In this document: in pieces, positions 13,300-24,214 of the stretch
Layout: every line of letters begins with the position of its first letter
How positions within the stretch are numbered: position 1 is the stretch's first letter
From: Halichondria panicea
Lineage: Eukaryota > Porifera > Demospongiae > Suberitida > Halichondriidae
Length of the DNA stretch: 64,000 bases
Reading direction: 5' to 3'
Assembly: GCF_963675165.1 (NCBI RefSeq)
Contig: NC_087388.1
Span: 310,001 to 374,000 of the forward strand
Made by a program: the position numbers and the translations under genes
Notes under the pieces: model-generated
What the model saw: the letters and a program-made list of their open reading frames with translations, nothing else
Database searches by the model: none
What the model was told of the DNA's origin: nothing

Positions 13300-13819
13300 C
13301 CACAATTTCTTGCTCTTTGATTTGCAGTTTATTCTCAACTTCGCCAGGAAAAGTGTTCTTGATAACAAAGTGCATGGGCTGCGGCTGCTGCTTGTATTCT
13401 CAGTAGTATATGCTCAGCCTATATGAATGCATGCATGCATGTGCTGTGTATACAATGGCTATGTGCTGCCACACTGTAACACAGGCCTTATTTTGCACAT
13501 AATTATACTGTTATCGTCAGTGACCAAGCAGCCCAGATTATAGGCTAGTAATATATTCTGTATTGGAGTTTAGATCTACATAAACATTATAGCCATTGAT
13601 TCTCAACTCAACCTCCTATTACTGTTGTGCTGGCTTGACTCCACTGCTCAGAATAGACTTCTCTAGGGGGGCCCTATAATCACTAAGGGGGACGTATACC
13701 GCTAGTGCAATGGGGCCCCCCCTTACACCCCAAATCGCTAGCGTTTTAGGGCCGGGGGCCCCAAAATAAGGGGGGGGCCCATATCGCTTCTACACCGGTT
13801 GCAAAGGCAAAGAATTTCT

Positions 13820-13871
13820 TAGTCGGGCGCCGCCTCCCTCTACCGTCAAGGAGGGCGGCGACGCTCGACTA
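13820..13871. mobile_element. 52-bp palindromic insertion with 9-bp target duplication
   Basis: The insert starts TAGTCGGGCG and ends CGCTCGACTA (imperfect inverted ends) and is flanked on both sides by AGAATTTCT (13811-13819 and 13872-13880). The other arm of the duplication, near 24010, carries the uninterrupted site with a single AGAATTTCT. A 9-bp duplication is typical of Mutator-like elements, but no family is identified. Confidence 0.75.
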
Positions 13872-14174
13872 AGAATTTCTGTGCACTTGACAAAGGTGAG
13901 CTTCCCATGCAGTTCAGTTTCCACACCCAGCCAGCCCCTCCCCCTCACACTTTGCTCTAATGACGACCTTTCCCCGTTACTTATTTGTGGCAGAGGTCAC
14001 CTTAAAAATAATGTACAGTAATGATTATCATAATTATAGCTAATAATTGATGCTAAAAAAAGTGACAATAAATACATTTGTTTGTTTGTTTGTATTATTG
14101 TTCCACTAATAATTATGCATAGCGCACAAAACTACAACAAATTAAAGCTGCCTCGTAGTTAGATAATAGAGCTA

Positions 14175-17100
14175 CTATTTAGCCCCTGCAAGGAATAGTG
14201 CTAGGAGCACACAGAGGAGAATGGAGAGTGCCGTGACAGTGTGGGTGGGCGTGGCTCCAGCTGGTATAGGGTCTCCCTCGTTGATCACTCTAATCCTCCA
14301 GCCGAGGTTCTTGTGAGTGGCACACTGCATAAAGAAGGGGGGGCGAATACATAGCAGATGATCAACAAGTAACAAATCCAATCTGCAAAGAAAAGTCTGG
14401 AAAGTTTTCCAATGAACGGAAAAAACACAAACTAATAACAGTACCAAGAGCAGCTGGTTATAATAATTGAAGTACGACAAATTCATGGAACACTTCTCAA
14501 TCTACTCAGCTAAATAAAGTGGGAAAACTATCAGTTTGTGAAGTATTTCTACACAATTTCAATCAAACCTATTATCATAGTGGATGAATCACTACTATAT
14601 TTCGGGTAATTTTTAACTGCTCAGTTTCAACCAACATGCAATACACACACAAAAACAGACACAAAACAGAACGAATCAAAGGAGATGGTAAAAGTAACAC
14701 TGTAGTACATACAGTCACGACAAAACTTCAAATTTAATTGGCTCACCTGATAGTAGACAGTGTCCGGAGTGTTCTCATCTGGGGTCCAGCTGAGAGTGCC
14801 GGCCTGACCCTGACTGCACCCTGAACCATCCTCTAGTTTAGAGAGGTAGTCATCGAGATCTTGACAGGAGGTCCTGGAGGCGAGGGCAGAGGGAGTCTCC
14901 ACCAGTTCACACAGTCGACCAACTAGGGGAGAGGGGTGGTCACATGAAAACAATGCAGAGAGTAGCCAACTAGGGAGGGTCACATGACACACAATGCAGG
15001 GGGTAGTCTCACCTGCTGTTTCCTGATCACCTGTGAACCCAGCATACACCACCTCCGTCTGCACAACACAAGCACAACTAAAAGTAATATTGAGTACAGT
15101 GTGTAGCTATGAAACCATGCAAACTAACAGCTAACGAGCTTCAATAAACTGCTGAACAGTATATCAGCCTCACATTTCTGATGTTTGAGTCACTGATCCT
15201 GGAGCCAGTCATGGAGCTGGTGATGTACAATGGATGATAGGCTGACTCCACTGAGGGGTTTTCCCCACCCTCTACAATGAACGTGTACGTGCTGCCTCGC
15301 TGGACCACTAGCTCAGGAATCAAGATCCCATTCAGATACCAAGCAATGCCCCAACTAGGCAGACCTGTGCATGACAGAGAGAGTAGCTAGACATTGTGTA
15401 CGTCTATATCTCACCAGCGATGCTCGTGTAACCACGGTTATTGCCAGACGGACCAATCACAGCTCTGAAGGTGGTATTGTCTCTAGCAATGATCCTCTGT
15501 CCTACATAGGGAGAACAAGTGGTACAAGAGATGGGTGTGGTTCCACACGAGTCTAGGGGAGTACGACCAAGGTGTAGTGGAGAATCAGTAGCCTGTGCTC
15601 GCAGGAAGTGTCTAAATGCTGTAGATCCAAGACCACCCACTCCCCACACTATGTACAGTTGTGTGTTGTCAGGGTCCAAAGGTCGATCGCACACCCCCAC
15701 ATCGGCTAGAGGGGGGAGATATCATTGAGTCTATAAGAGGGAGGGGCTACTAACATACTTGGAGTGAATGGACGGGTGAAGGTGACACACTGTTGAGTGT
15801 CATCTCTGAACCCACTCACTAATGTGGCATCATCAGTACAGCCTCTGACAGTGTCTGGACACGCCCCCTGGTCTGTCACACACTGTATACAATGGGATAT
15901 AGAGGGAGTGTCTAGAGGGCGACTAGTAGCTGAGGTATACGTACCTGAGTGTAAGCGCTGAGGTGATAGTCGCGGGCATTGGGTTGTGAGGAGGAGTCCA
16001 CCCAGGTGATGGTGGGGTCACCTCCAACCATCAGAGTGGAGCTATCACTGCCACTCACTCCAAACCCCATATACTGGTTCACACTGGAGGGGGGGGGGGG
16101 TCAAGGGGTGAGTATCACACTTAATACGTACGTAAGTAATTTGCAGGTACTTCTCTTAAGGAAATTGCAGTGTAGCAACAAACATGTGCACTTATATAGT
16201 ATTGATCATTTTTTTGATGTAATTAAGCATCCTACGGTATATAAGAATAACTTACTCTGGGTTGGAGGAGAGACAGCCGCAGAGTTGGAACATGACGTTG
16301 GACTGTTCTCTGTCCACTCTCCATTTCAACCGTAGACTTGGGTCCAGGAACATGCAGTTGTTCAGTGGGGTGACCAGGGGGACCTCTATATTCTCAGGCT
16401 GTCGAGAAAGAAACATATTTATGTTACTGCACGTATGCTGTCCGTTTCAGAATACCTAAACTAGCTGTACAATATACTGGCTAATTGCCGTAATCACTAT
16501 ACTACTTGTAAAACAACCACTCTCACCTTCAAGGCACAGGTACTAGCGCCACCAACTTCATCATCACTCATCTGTAACAGGAAAAATTTGTGTTCATACT
16601 TCCATGTAATAACTAATACATAATTATGGAATGAAGAAATTATTCATTATTAATATTTCAGGACCATCTGCCAAAATCTGTGAGAATTGATAAAGTGTTT
16701 AGACTGAGAGCTAGGCTCGCATTATAATGCTACAACCTTTTCACCATGCAAACATTATTTTGCATTTCTGCTAAACTTTTATAGTACAGTAGGAGGATTG
16801 AACTCACAAACACACTTCTTGTGAGAGTGACTCTATTGAAGATAGCTGTGGCTGGTCGACACCAGATGGTGAGTGTGCTGATGTCACAAGCATCCACTCC
16901 GTCAGGAAGTGGGAGGAGTAACACATCATCATTATAGGACCGCCCTAAGTTGAAACGTCCATCAGCATTGCTATAATTATAAGGTGATAAATTGACTTGA
17001 ATACAAAGATAGTGTGAACATGAGAAAGTTCACAGGAACAAAAGACCATCTCCATTGAGAACACAAACAAGATGCCTAGTGTGTGTGTATGTATCACGAT

Positions 17101-17605
17101 ACTCACTTGCTTCCAGGCACTGGGATGATGGAGCCTCCTCCAGAACTAAGCACAGGATCTCCAGGGCGATAGTAGTACGCAAACACTTCTGCATGAAAAT
17201 ATACATGATATTGGTATGCACTGACTACGTAGAGTAGTAGCCAGCTTATAATACAATCCATGTTAAATATTATAATTATGATAAAACTCACCAAAACCTC
17301 GCCCGTCAAAGGAGAAGTTCTCTAGTTGAATTGTTTTTGCATTGAGTAGCCTTACTCTTCCGCGGACATTGTGTGCACCGGGTGTTCGTTCAAACGTGCC
17401 CCAGAGGACTCCTAGTGTGTGGTGTGTATGGATGTGTGTGGGTGTGCAGAGCTGGGCTATATACATTTACATGTATATATAGGTAGAGAGAGCTAGCTAG
17501 TAGTATGATCTGTGAGTACAGTATGACATCATAATAACAATTACCTGTAGCTTGCTGTAGAGACAGTAGTATCACAGACAAACAGATTAGCAATCCAAAC
17601 CTCAT
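14175..17605 (-). CDS. Skeletor-like DM13-DOMON protein, copy A
   Basis: An extracellular protein of 576 residues. Thirteen exons join in phase: 17545-17605, 17292-17411, 17107-17188, 16808-16970, 16527-16571, 16256-16398, 15945-16083, 15759-15882, 15415-15705, 15174-15364, 15013-15058, 14747-14922, 14175-14324. A signal peptide (about 1-20) is followed by a DM13 domain (about 21-142; GVLWGTF, FSFDGRGFG, IIPVPGS, LTIWC), a DOMON domain (about 143-251; LKWRV to YHLSAYTQ) and a cupredoxin-like C-terminal region (about 390-545; RGSTYTFIVEGG, HPLYIT, YYQCATHKNLGWRI). The hydrophobic C-terminus ending LAGAK suggests a GPI-anchor signal. DM13 and DOMON domains are thought to be redox/heme-binding; Skeletor itself is an insect spindle/cuticle protein. 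The function here is unknown. Confidence 0.88.
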
Positions 17606-17723
17606 ATCTATCTCTCTCTGCTTTTCTTGGACTGGCAAAGGTTTAATATATGATCAGATCTGTCACTGTACTGTACTGTACTGTACTACTATAAGAATCG
17701 CCAAGAGTTCTCTTGGTATCACC

Positions 17724-18488
17724 AGAGATACAAAAGAAAGGGGATTGGAAACGACCGCCCACGCCCTATGTAAAAGGACTGACATCCGGTGAAGCACTCC
17801 GTGTAATTATTGCGCTCGCAAATAATTACATGGAAAAGTTTTGTATCCCTGGTTTCTAGCTCTTCTATCCACTAGAGATCACTCAGGGCCTGGGAGATAC
17901 TTGAGAGAAGTAAGCTTATACCACTGACAAGCTCTAAGTCCGTTGTCTTTACTCTGTTTCCAATTTTTTTGAGTTTAGCTTGAATTACTCTATGTCAACT
18001 TTTCTCTGTCCCTCCTGTGAAGTCAAAACAGCAAAGGACATTGCTTGACTTGGTTATTATGTATCTAAGTGCTACATAGAATGGCTTCATGCTATAAATA
18101 AGCTGTACTGTTCATAAACGTTTGCAGTATAGTCCTTCAAACTGCTTTAGTATACTTTTAGACACGCCACGGGCCTGTCCCTCCTACGACTTCATAGTAA
18201 AGGCTATTTCTTCTTGCATAGCATTTATTTGTCTAGTAATAGTGGCTGCATGGCTTAGTCGACTTTTTAGAGCTAAATTCTCTTTACTTTTTAGAAAAAT
18301 CAACATTAAAAATGATCAATTTCACTGTTTCTATGTACAGCACATTTGTAGAGCAGTCAAGACTGGTAATGAGCATGCTGACTATAAATATAATCCTTTG
18401 TAGTTTTAGCCACGCCCTATAACACGGAATGCTTCACGCAAAAATTTCGTAAAAATTTCGTTTCCAATCCCCTTTCTTTTGTATCTCT
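17724..18488. mobile_element. 765-bp element with 31-bp perfect terminal inverted repeats
   Basis: The ends 17724-17754 and 18458-18488 are exact reverse complements over 31 bases, beginning AGAGATACAAAAGAAAGGGG. A second partly inverted pair lies just inside (GTGAAGCACTCCGTG against CACGGAATGCTTCAC). The interior has no transposase-like reading frame, so it looks non-autonomous. No clear target duplication was found. It sits between the duplicated Skeletor promoter and the duplicated RMDN 5' region. Confidence 0.75.
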
Positions 18489-18646
18489 GATATAAGACTA
18501 GGCTCTTTTGTTAAGACCCCTCTACAATGGCGGCATTAGATCTAGCTGTATATTGAAGCTGATATTAATATTATAGAAGTGCACAGCTAGCTCTAGTTTA
18601 ATAGGTATAATACTCTCATGTTACTTGCTTCTCAGAGAGAACTGCA
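18489..18646 (+). promoter_or_regulatory. Duplicated RMDN 5' flank
   Basis: This segment repeats 24060-24214 directly (for example CTCTACAATGGCGGCATTAG in both) and leads into the broken RMDN copy. It would contain the RMDN promoter and 5' UTR, including a CAGAGAGAACTGCAATGG start context. Confidence 0.5.
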
Positions 18647-18931
18647 ATGGCCGAGCCAGAGAACATACAAGAATTAATGGAGCAATCTGATCGGTGCTCA
18701 AAAGAAAAGAAATGGAAGGAAGGAGCTGAACTTCTCTCGTCTTATCACGATACCGACAACCCACAGCTATTGTGGAGGATTGTCAGGGATCTGTATCGGA
18801 CTAGCAAGTACTTCTCGAAGGACGCTGGAGAAACTGAAGAGCTGGCAAGAAATGGACTAGAACTGGCAAAGAAAGCTCTTTCTCTTGAGAACATTCAGCA
18901 TTCTGAAGGAGGTCTACAAACTTTGCAGTGA
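18647..18931 (+). pseudogene. Truncated copy of RMDN exon 1
   Basis: The first about 81 codons match exon 1 of the intact RMDN gene at 24215 almost base for base (MAEPENIQELMEQSDRC). Similarity ends at about 18889, inside exon 1, just before the segment that encodes STSYLCYK in the intact gene. The frame then runs 14 codons into unrelated sequence and stops at 18929-18931. No later RMDN exon follows. The copy keeps its promoter flank, so a short transcript is possible, but it lacks most of the TPR-like fold. Confidence 0.8.
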
Positions 18932-19298
18932 GCAGACCCAGTGACTTCTCATGTCTTCCTCCGATAAGGCTCAGGACTGGTGAGCTGCTACGGGTCTCTC
19001 CAGTCTCAGTATATCAGACATACTCCCTCTGCGCGAGCACAAACAAGTCTAGAAGGAGGAAACTGGCTAGAAAAGCTTTAGGAAAGCTTGTTAGCTTATT
19101 AGCTTTTCTTGAAAAGTTAATTACGTAATCGTTCATTAATTAACGCCCATCACACACGTGGTTGACAAAAACAGAGGATCAGGATTGGAAGGAGAGAGAA
19201 GAGAACAAGACTAAACCACTAAACACAGCCTGTCTAAGCCTAACTGTCAATTGGACTGCCACTATAAAGCTGGAAAGTTGCTAACTCCTTGGGGAAGG
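18932..19298. other. Intergenic, upstream of MRPL30
   Basis: No exon is recognised. It contains a small inverted repeat around AGAAAAGCTTTAGG (about 19068-19110). An upstream MRPL30 exon encoding a mitochondrial presequence could be hidden here but was not found. Confidence 0.4.
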
Positions 19299-19649
19299 AT
19301 GTCTACTGGCAAGATAATCTCAGAATCTGTGCCCAGGCTTCATGCTGTTACTCTTGTTCGCAGTGGAATAGGCAGACCGTACTGGCAGAAGAGAACACTC
19401 CAAGCGCTCGGTTTCACAAAATTGCAACAAACTATCATTCATAAGAATACAGCTTCTATTAACGGAATGTTGGCGTCTGTAAAAGAGCTCATAAAAGTGC
19501 AGCCAGTTGTGTTCAGAACTGATTTTGAAAACTCACCAAATGGGAAAAACTTTTTGGCTCATAATGGACACTACTTTATCGATCCGAAAGAGTGGCCAAT
19601 GGAATTGATCTGTGATGAGCCTGAGACAGCAGCAAACGTTTCAGACTAA
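19299..19649 (+). CDS. MRPL30: Mitochondrial ribosomal protein L30 (uL30m)
   Basis: A single-exon frame of 116 residues from the ATG at 19299. It carries the uL30 signature: a short beta strand (LHAVTLVRSGIGRP), YWQKRTLQALGF, then VHKN-like IIHKNTASINGMLASVKELI and VQP, aligned in order with human MRPL30 (GRPFWEK, LGL, VHKN, SVNAKL). It would act in the large mitoribosomal subunit. It is shorter than human MRPL30 (161) because the N-terminal presequence is missing or lies on an unrecognised upstream exon. The frame stays open upstream to about 19215, without another ATG. It lies in the 2.4-kb spacer of the inverted duplication and has no copy elsewhere in the window. Confidence 0.75.
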   Translation: MSTGKIISESVPRLHAVTLVRSGIGRPYWQKRTLQALGFTKLQQTIIHKNTASINGMLASVKELIKVQPVVFRTDFENSPNGKNFLAHNGHYFIDPKEWPMELICDEPETAANVSD

Positions 19650-20072
19650 CATCATAGGTATTAATATAAATTGCTCGTGTGTGTGTGTTGTTGTGTGTTA
19701 TGGACTGTTCATGATAATTAAATTAAAGTGCATTCGGGGCTGCTGAACTGATGTTGTTAAGTTTGGGACCTTTGGCCATTATTTTGTTTACCTTAACCAT
19801 CGTAGATACCCCGAATTGAGAAAGATTACTGAAGTCAAGAGTATGTTCTTGCTAAAGTTGTTTGCAAAGTAAACTCTGTTTATCAATTTCATTGAGCATC
19901 TGTGTACACTGTGCAACCACAAACAGGAAACTTGAACATGATTTGTATTTGGGTATTCCCGGAATCCCATATAGAGATGGGCGTGGTGGCTTCGCATGTT
20001 TAGTTGCCAGCTATCTGGCTATCTAAGATCATATAACCTTTGCCAGTCCAAGAAAAGCAGAGAGAGATAGAT
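19650..20072. other. Intergenic, upstream of Skeletor-like copy B
   Basis: Nothing coding is recognised. The last about 40 bases before the ATG (from about 20030) are shared with copy A upstream of 17605, marking the inner border of the inverted duplication. Confidence 0.5.
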
Positions 20073-23000
20073 ATGAGGTTTGGATTGCTGATCTGTTTGT
20101 CTGTGATACTGCTGTCTCTACAGCAAGCTACAGGTAATTGTTATTATGATGTCATACTGTACCATACTCACAGATCATACTCTTAGATATATATATCTAG
20201 CTAGCTCTCTCTACATACCTATATATACAATCATGTATATAGCCCAGCTCTGCACACCCACACCCACCCACACCACACATCCACACACACCACACACTAG
20301 GAGTCCTCTGGGGCACGTTTGAGCAAACACCCGGTATACACAATGTCCGTGGAAGAGTGAGGCTACTCAATGCAAAAACAATTCAACTAGAGAACTTCTC
20401 CTTTGACGGAAATGGAGCTGGTAAGTCTTATCCTAGCTGAAGCCTTGTAGCTAAATTGTACAATCGTAGTCTAAGTTGAATGTACAGTATACTATTATGA
20501 ACCAAGAGCATTTTTGGTTGTTTCTTTATGGCATGCAAGCTAGCTATCACTCCATCACATTAGGTAGTAAGTCCGTGCGTATCATTCATGATCAAATTAT
20601 ATATTTTTATTTAGATGTGTATGTCTACTACTATCGCCCTGGAGATACCGTGAGTAGGTTTGGAGGAGGCTTTATCATCCCAGTGCCTGGAAGCAAGTGA
20701 GTATCGTGATACATACACAGTAGGCATCTTGTTTGTGTTCTCAATGAAGATGGTCTTTTGTTCCTGTAAACTTTCTCATGTTCACACTATCTTTGTATTT
20801 CCTTATATAGCAATGCTGACGGACGTTTCAACTCAGGGATACCCTACAATGATGATGTGTTACTCCTCCCACTTCCTGACGGAGTGGATGCTTGTGACAT
20901 CAGCACACTCACCATCTGGTGTGACCCCTTCAATTCTATCTTCAATAGAGTCACTCTCACAAGAAGTGTGTTTGTGAGTTCAATCCTCCTACTGTATATA
21001 CTATAAAAGTTTAGCAGAGATGCAAAATAATGTTTGCATGGTGAAAAGGTTGTAGCATTATAATGCGAGCCTAGCTCTAAGTCTAAACACTTCATTAATT
21101 CTCATAGATTTGGCAGATGGTCCTATAATTTCATCATTCCATTAATTTTTCCTGTTACAGATGAGTGATGATGAAGTTGGTGGCGCTAGTACCTGTGCCT
21201 TGAGGGTGAGAGTGGTTGTTTTACAAGTAGTATAGTGTAGCAGGATTAGTGCCTTTATTGTACAGCTTAGTTTAGGTATTCTGAAACGAACAGCATACGT
21301 GCAGTAACATAAGTATGTTTCTTTCTCGACAGCCTGAGAATATAGAGGTCGCCCTGGTCACCCCGCCCCCCCCACTGGACAACTGCATGTTCCTGGACCC
21401 AAGTCTACAGTTGAAATGGAGAGTGGACAGAGAACAGTCCAACGTCATGTTCCAACTCTGCGGCTGTCTCTCCTCCAACCCAGAGTAATTTATTCTTATA
21501 TACCGTAGGATGCTTAATTACATCAAAAAATGATCAATACTATATAAGTGCACATGTTTGTTGCTACACTGCAACTTTCATAAGGGAAGTACCTCAAATA
21601 GTGCAAATTACTACTTCTATGGCTTAATTGTGATTATGAATAGTAGGCTGTATCTTTCACTTCAGAGCGTCAAATTATTGCCTAGCTATTCCTTTATTGG
21701 TCTAGGCTGCCAGCTATCTCATCCTCTACATGTATCACTTTAAATTTACAGTCTGTCAATTGCTGTAAAGTTTCCATATAATAATCTATTAGTGATACTC
21801 CCCCCTTGACCCCCTCTCTCCAGTGTGAACCAGTATATGGGGTTTGGAGTGAGTGGCAGTGATACCTCTACTCTGATGGTTGGAGGTGACCCCACCATCA
21901 CCTGGGTGGACTCCTCCTCACAACCCAACGCCCGCGACTATCACCTCAGCGCTTACACTCAGGTACGTACACCTCAGCTACTAGTCGCCCTCTAGACACT
22001 CCCTCTATGTACAGTGTGTGACAGACCAGGGGGCGTGTCCAGACACTGTCAGGGGCTGTACTGATGATGCCACATTAGTGAGTGGGTTCAGAGATGACAC
22101 TCAACAGTGTGTCACCTTCACCCGTCCATTCACTCCAAGTATGTTAGTAGCCCCTCCCTCTTATAGACTCAATGATATTTCCCTCTCTAGCTGACGTGGG
22201 TACGTGTGATCGACCTTTGGACCCTGACAACACACAGCTGTACATGGTGTGGGGAGTGGGTAGTCTTGGATCTACAGCATTTAGACACTTCCTGCGAGCA
22301 CAGGCTACTGACTCTCCAATACACCTTGGTCGTACTCCCCTAGACTCGTGTGGAACCACACCTCTCTCTTGTACCACTTGTCCTCCCTATGTAGGACAGA
22401 GGATCATTGCTAGAGACAATACCACCTTCAGAGCTGTGATTGGTCCGTCTGGCAGTAACCGTGGTTACACGAGCATCGCTGGTGAGGTACAGACATACAC
22501 AATGTCTAGCTACTCTCTCTGTCATGCACAGGTCTGCCTAGTTGGGGCATTGCTTGGTATCTGAATGGGATCTTGATTCCTGAGCTAGTGGTCCAGCGAG
22601 GTAGCACGTACACGTTCATTGTAGAGGGTGGGGAAAACCCCTCAATAGAGTCAGCCTATCATCCATTGTACATCACCAGCTCCATGACTGGCTCCAGGAT
22701 CAGTGACCCAGCCATCAGAAATGTGAGGCTAATATACTGTTCAGCAGTTTATTGAAGCTCGTTAGCTGTTAGTTTGCATGGTTTCATCGCAACTAGTGTA
22801 CACACTGTACTCAGTATTACCCTTAGTTGTATTTATGCTGTGCAGACGGAGGTGGTGTATGCTGGGTTCACAGGTGATCAGGAAACAGCAGGTGAGACTA
22901 CCCTTGCATTGTTTGTCATGTGACCCCCCTAGTTGGCTACCCCCTGCATTGTTTGTCATGTGACCACCCCTCTCCCCTAGTTGGTCGACTGTGTGAGCGG

Positions 23001-24035
23001 ATGGAGACCCCCTCTGCCCTCGCCTCCAGGACCTCCTGTCAAGATCTCAATGACTACCTCTCTAAACTAGAGGACGGTTCAGGGTGCAGTCAGGGTCAGG
23101 CCGGCACTCTCAGCTGGACCCCAGATGAGAACACTCCTGACCCTGTCTACTATCAGGTGAGCCGATTAAATTTGAAGTTTTGTCGTGACTGTATGTACTA
23201 CAGTGTTACTTTTACCATCTCCTTTGATTCGTTCTGTTTTGTGTGTGTATTACATGTTGGTTGAAAAATTATCCCTTGAAATACAGTAGTGATTCATCCA
23301 CTGTGATAATAGATTTTTAGTTTGATTAAAATTGTGTAGAAATACTTCACAAACTGATAGTTTTCCCACTTTATTTAGCTGAGTAGATTGAGAAGTGTTC
23401 CATGAATTTGTCGTACTTTAATTATTGTAACCAGCTGCTCTTGGTACTGTTATTAGTTTGTGTTTTTTCTGTTCATTTGCAAACTTTCCAGATTTTTCTT
23501 TGCAGAATGGATTTGTTACTTCTTGTCATGTATTCGCCCCCCCTTCTCTATGCAGTGTGCCACTCACAAGAACCTCGGCTGGAGGATTAGAGTGATCAAC
23601 GAGGGAGACCCTATACCAGCTGGAGCCACGCCCACACACACTGTCACGGCACTCTCCATTCTCCTCTGTGTGCTCCTAGCACTATTCCTTGCAGGGGCTA
23701 AATAGTAGCTCTATTATCTAACTACGAGGCAGCTGTAATTTGTTGTAGTTTTGTGCGCTATGCATAATTATTAGTGGAACAATAATACAAACAAACAAAC
23801 AAATGTATTTATTGTCACTTTTTTTTAGCATCAGCTATAATTATGATAATGTATTTATAACATTTTAAGGTGACCTCCAAATAGCTAATAAGTAACGGGG
23901 AAAGGTCGTCATTAGAGCAAATGAACTCAAGTCTGCAAAGGTGTGGGGGGGAGGGGCTGGCTGGGTGTGGAACTAAACTGCATGGGAAGCTAACCTTTGT
24001 CAAGTGCACAGAAATTCTTTGCCTTTGCAACCTGG
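20030..24035. repeat. Right arm of inverted segmental duplication
   Basis: Reverse complement partner of 13793-17645. The arms are separated by a spacer of about 2.4 kb. This arm lacks the 52-bp insertion present in the left arm, and continues directly into the intact RMDN gene. Confidence 0.9.
20073..23705 (+). CDS. Skeletor-like DM13-DOMON protein, copy B
   Basis: Paralogue of the gene at 14175-17605, 579 residues. Thirteen exons join in phase: 20073-20133, 20301-20420, 20615-20696, 20811-20973, 21161-21205, 21333-21484, 21824-21962, 22015-22138, 22191-22481, 22532-22722, 22846-22891, 22981-23156, 23556-23705. Same order: signal peptide, DM13, DOMON, cupredoxin-like region, hydrophobic GPI-type tail. 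Differences cluster in DM13 (DGNGAG versus DGRGFG; FNSGIPYNDD versus FNLGRSYNDD; WCDPFNSIF versus WCRPATAIF), and exon 6 has three extra codons giving TPPPPLDN. The C-terminal half is almost identical to copy A. No mucin-type alternative end is seen downstream; RMDN follows 510 bp later. Confidence 0.88.
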
Positions 24036-24214
24036 TTGAAAGAAAGTGAGTGGACATGATGTAAGACTAGGAGGTGTAGGCTATTTTGTTAGGACCCCTC
24101 TACAATGGCGGCATTAGATCTAGCTGTGTATTGAAGCTGATGTTCATTATGAGAAGTGCACAGCTCTAGTTTAGGTAATACTCTCATGTTACTTGCTTCT
24201 CACAGAGAACTGCA
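23706..24214. other. Skeletor copy B 3' flank and RMDN promoter
   Basis: The first about 330 bases mirror the left arm (AACAAACAAACAAATGTATT against the TTTGTTTGTTTG tract at 14083). From about 24060 the sequence is the RMDN 5' flank, directly repeated at 18489-18646. A TTCTCACAG just before the ATG could be a 5' UTR splice acceptor. Confidence 0.5.

Larger units (their letters stand above)
12560..14174. other. Intergenic or intronic region without recognised exons
   Basis: No coding exon is recognisable on either strand in the readable part. The region holds the assembly gap, G/C homopolymer runs around 13660-13780, and the lower end of the inverted duplication from about 13793. If 11810-12559 is an alternative 3' end of the Skeletor-like gene, this stretch is intron. 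Confidence 0.6.
13793..17645. repeat. Left arm of inverted segmental duplication
   Basis: This 3.85-kb segment is the near-identical reverse complement of about 20030-24035, covering the whole Skeletor-like gene, its introns and flanks. Exon lengths match in all 13 exons except exon 6 (143 versus 152 bp). Intron sequence is also largely conserved, with some indels. That points to a recent duplication or ongoing gene conversion. Confidence 0.9.

Noticed and set aside
13063-13426. Three frames crossing the N run
   Set aside because: Their middle is the 200-base assembly gap; flanking residues show no family.
18122-18403. 93-codon frame inside the TIR element, considered as transposase
   Set aside because: No DDE or other transposase motif, and too short; base composition matches non-coding surroundings.
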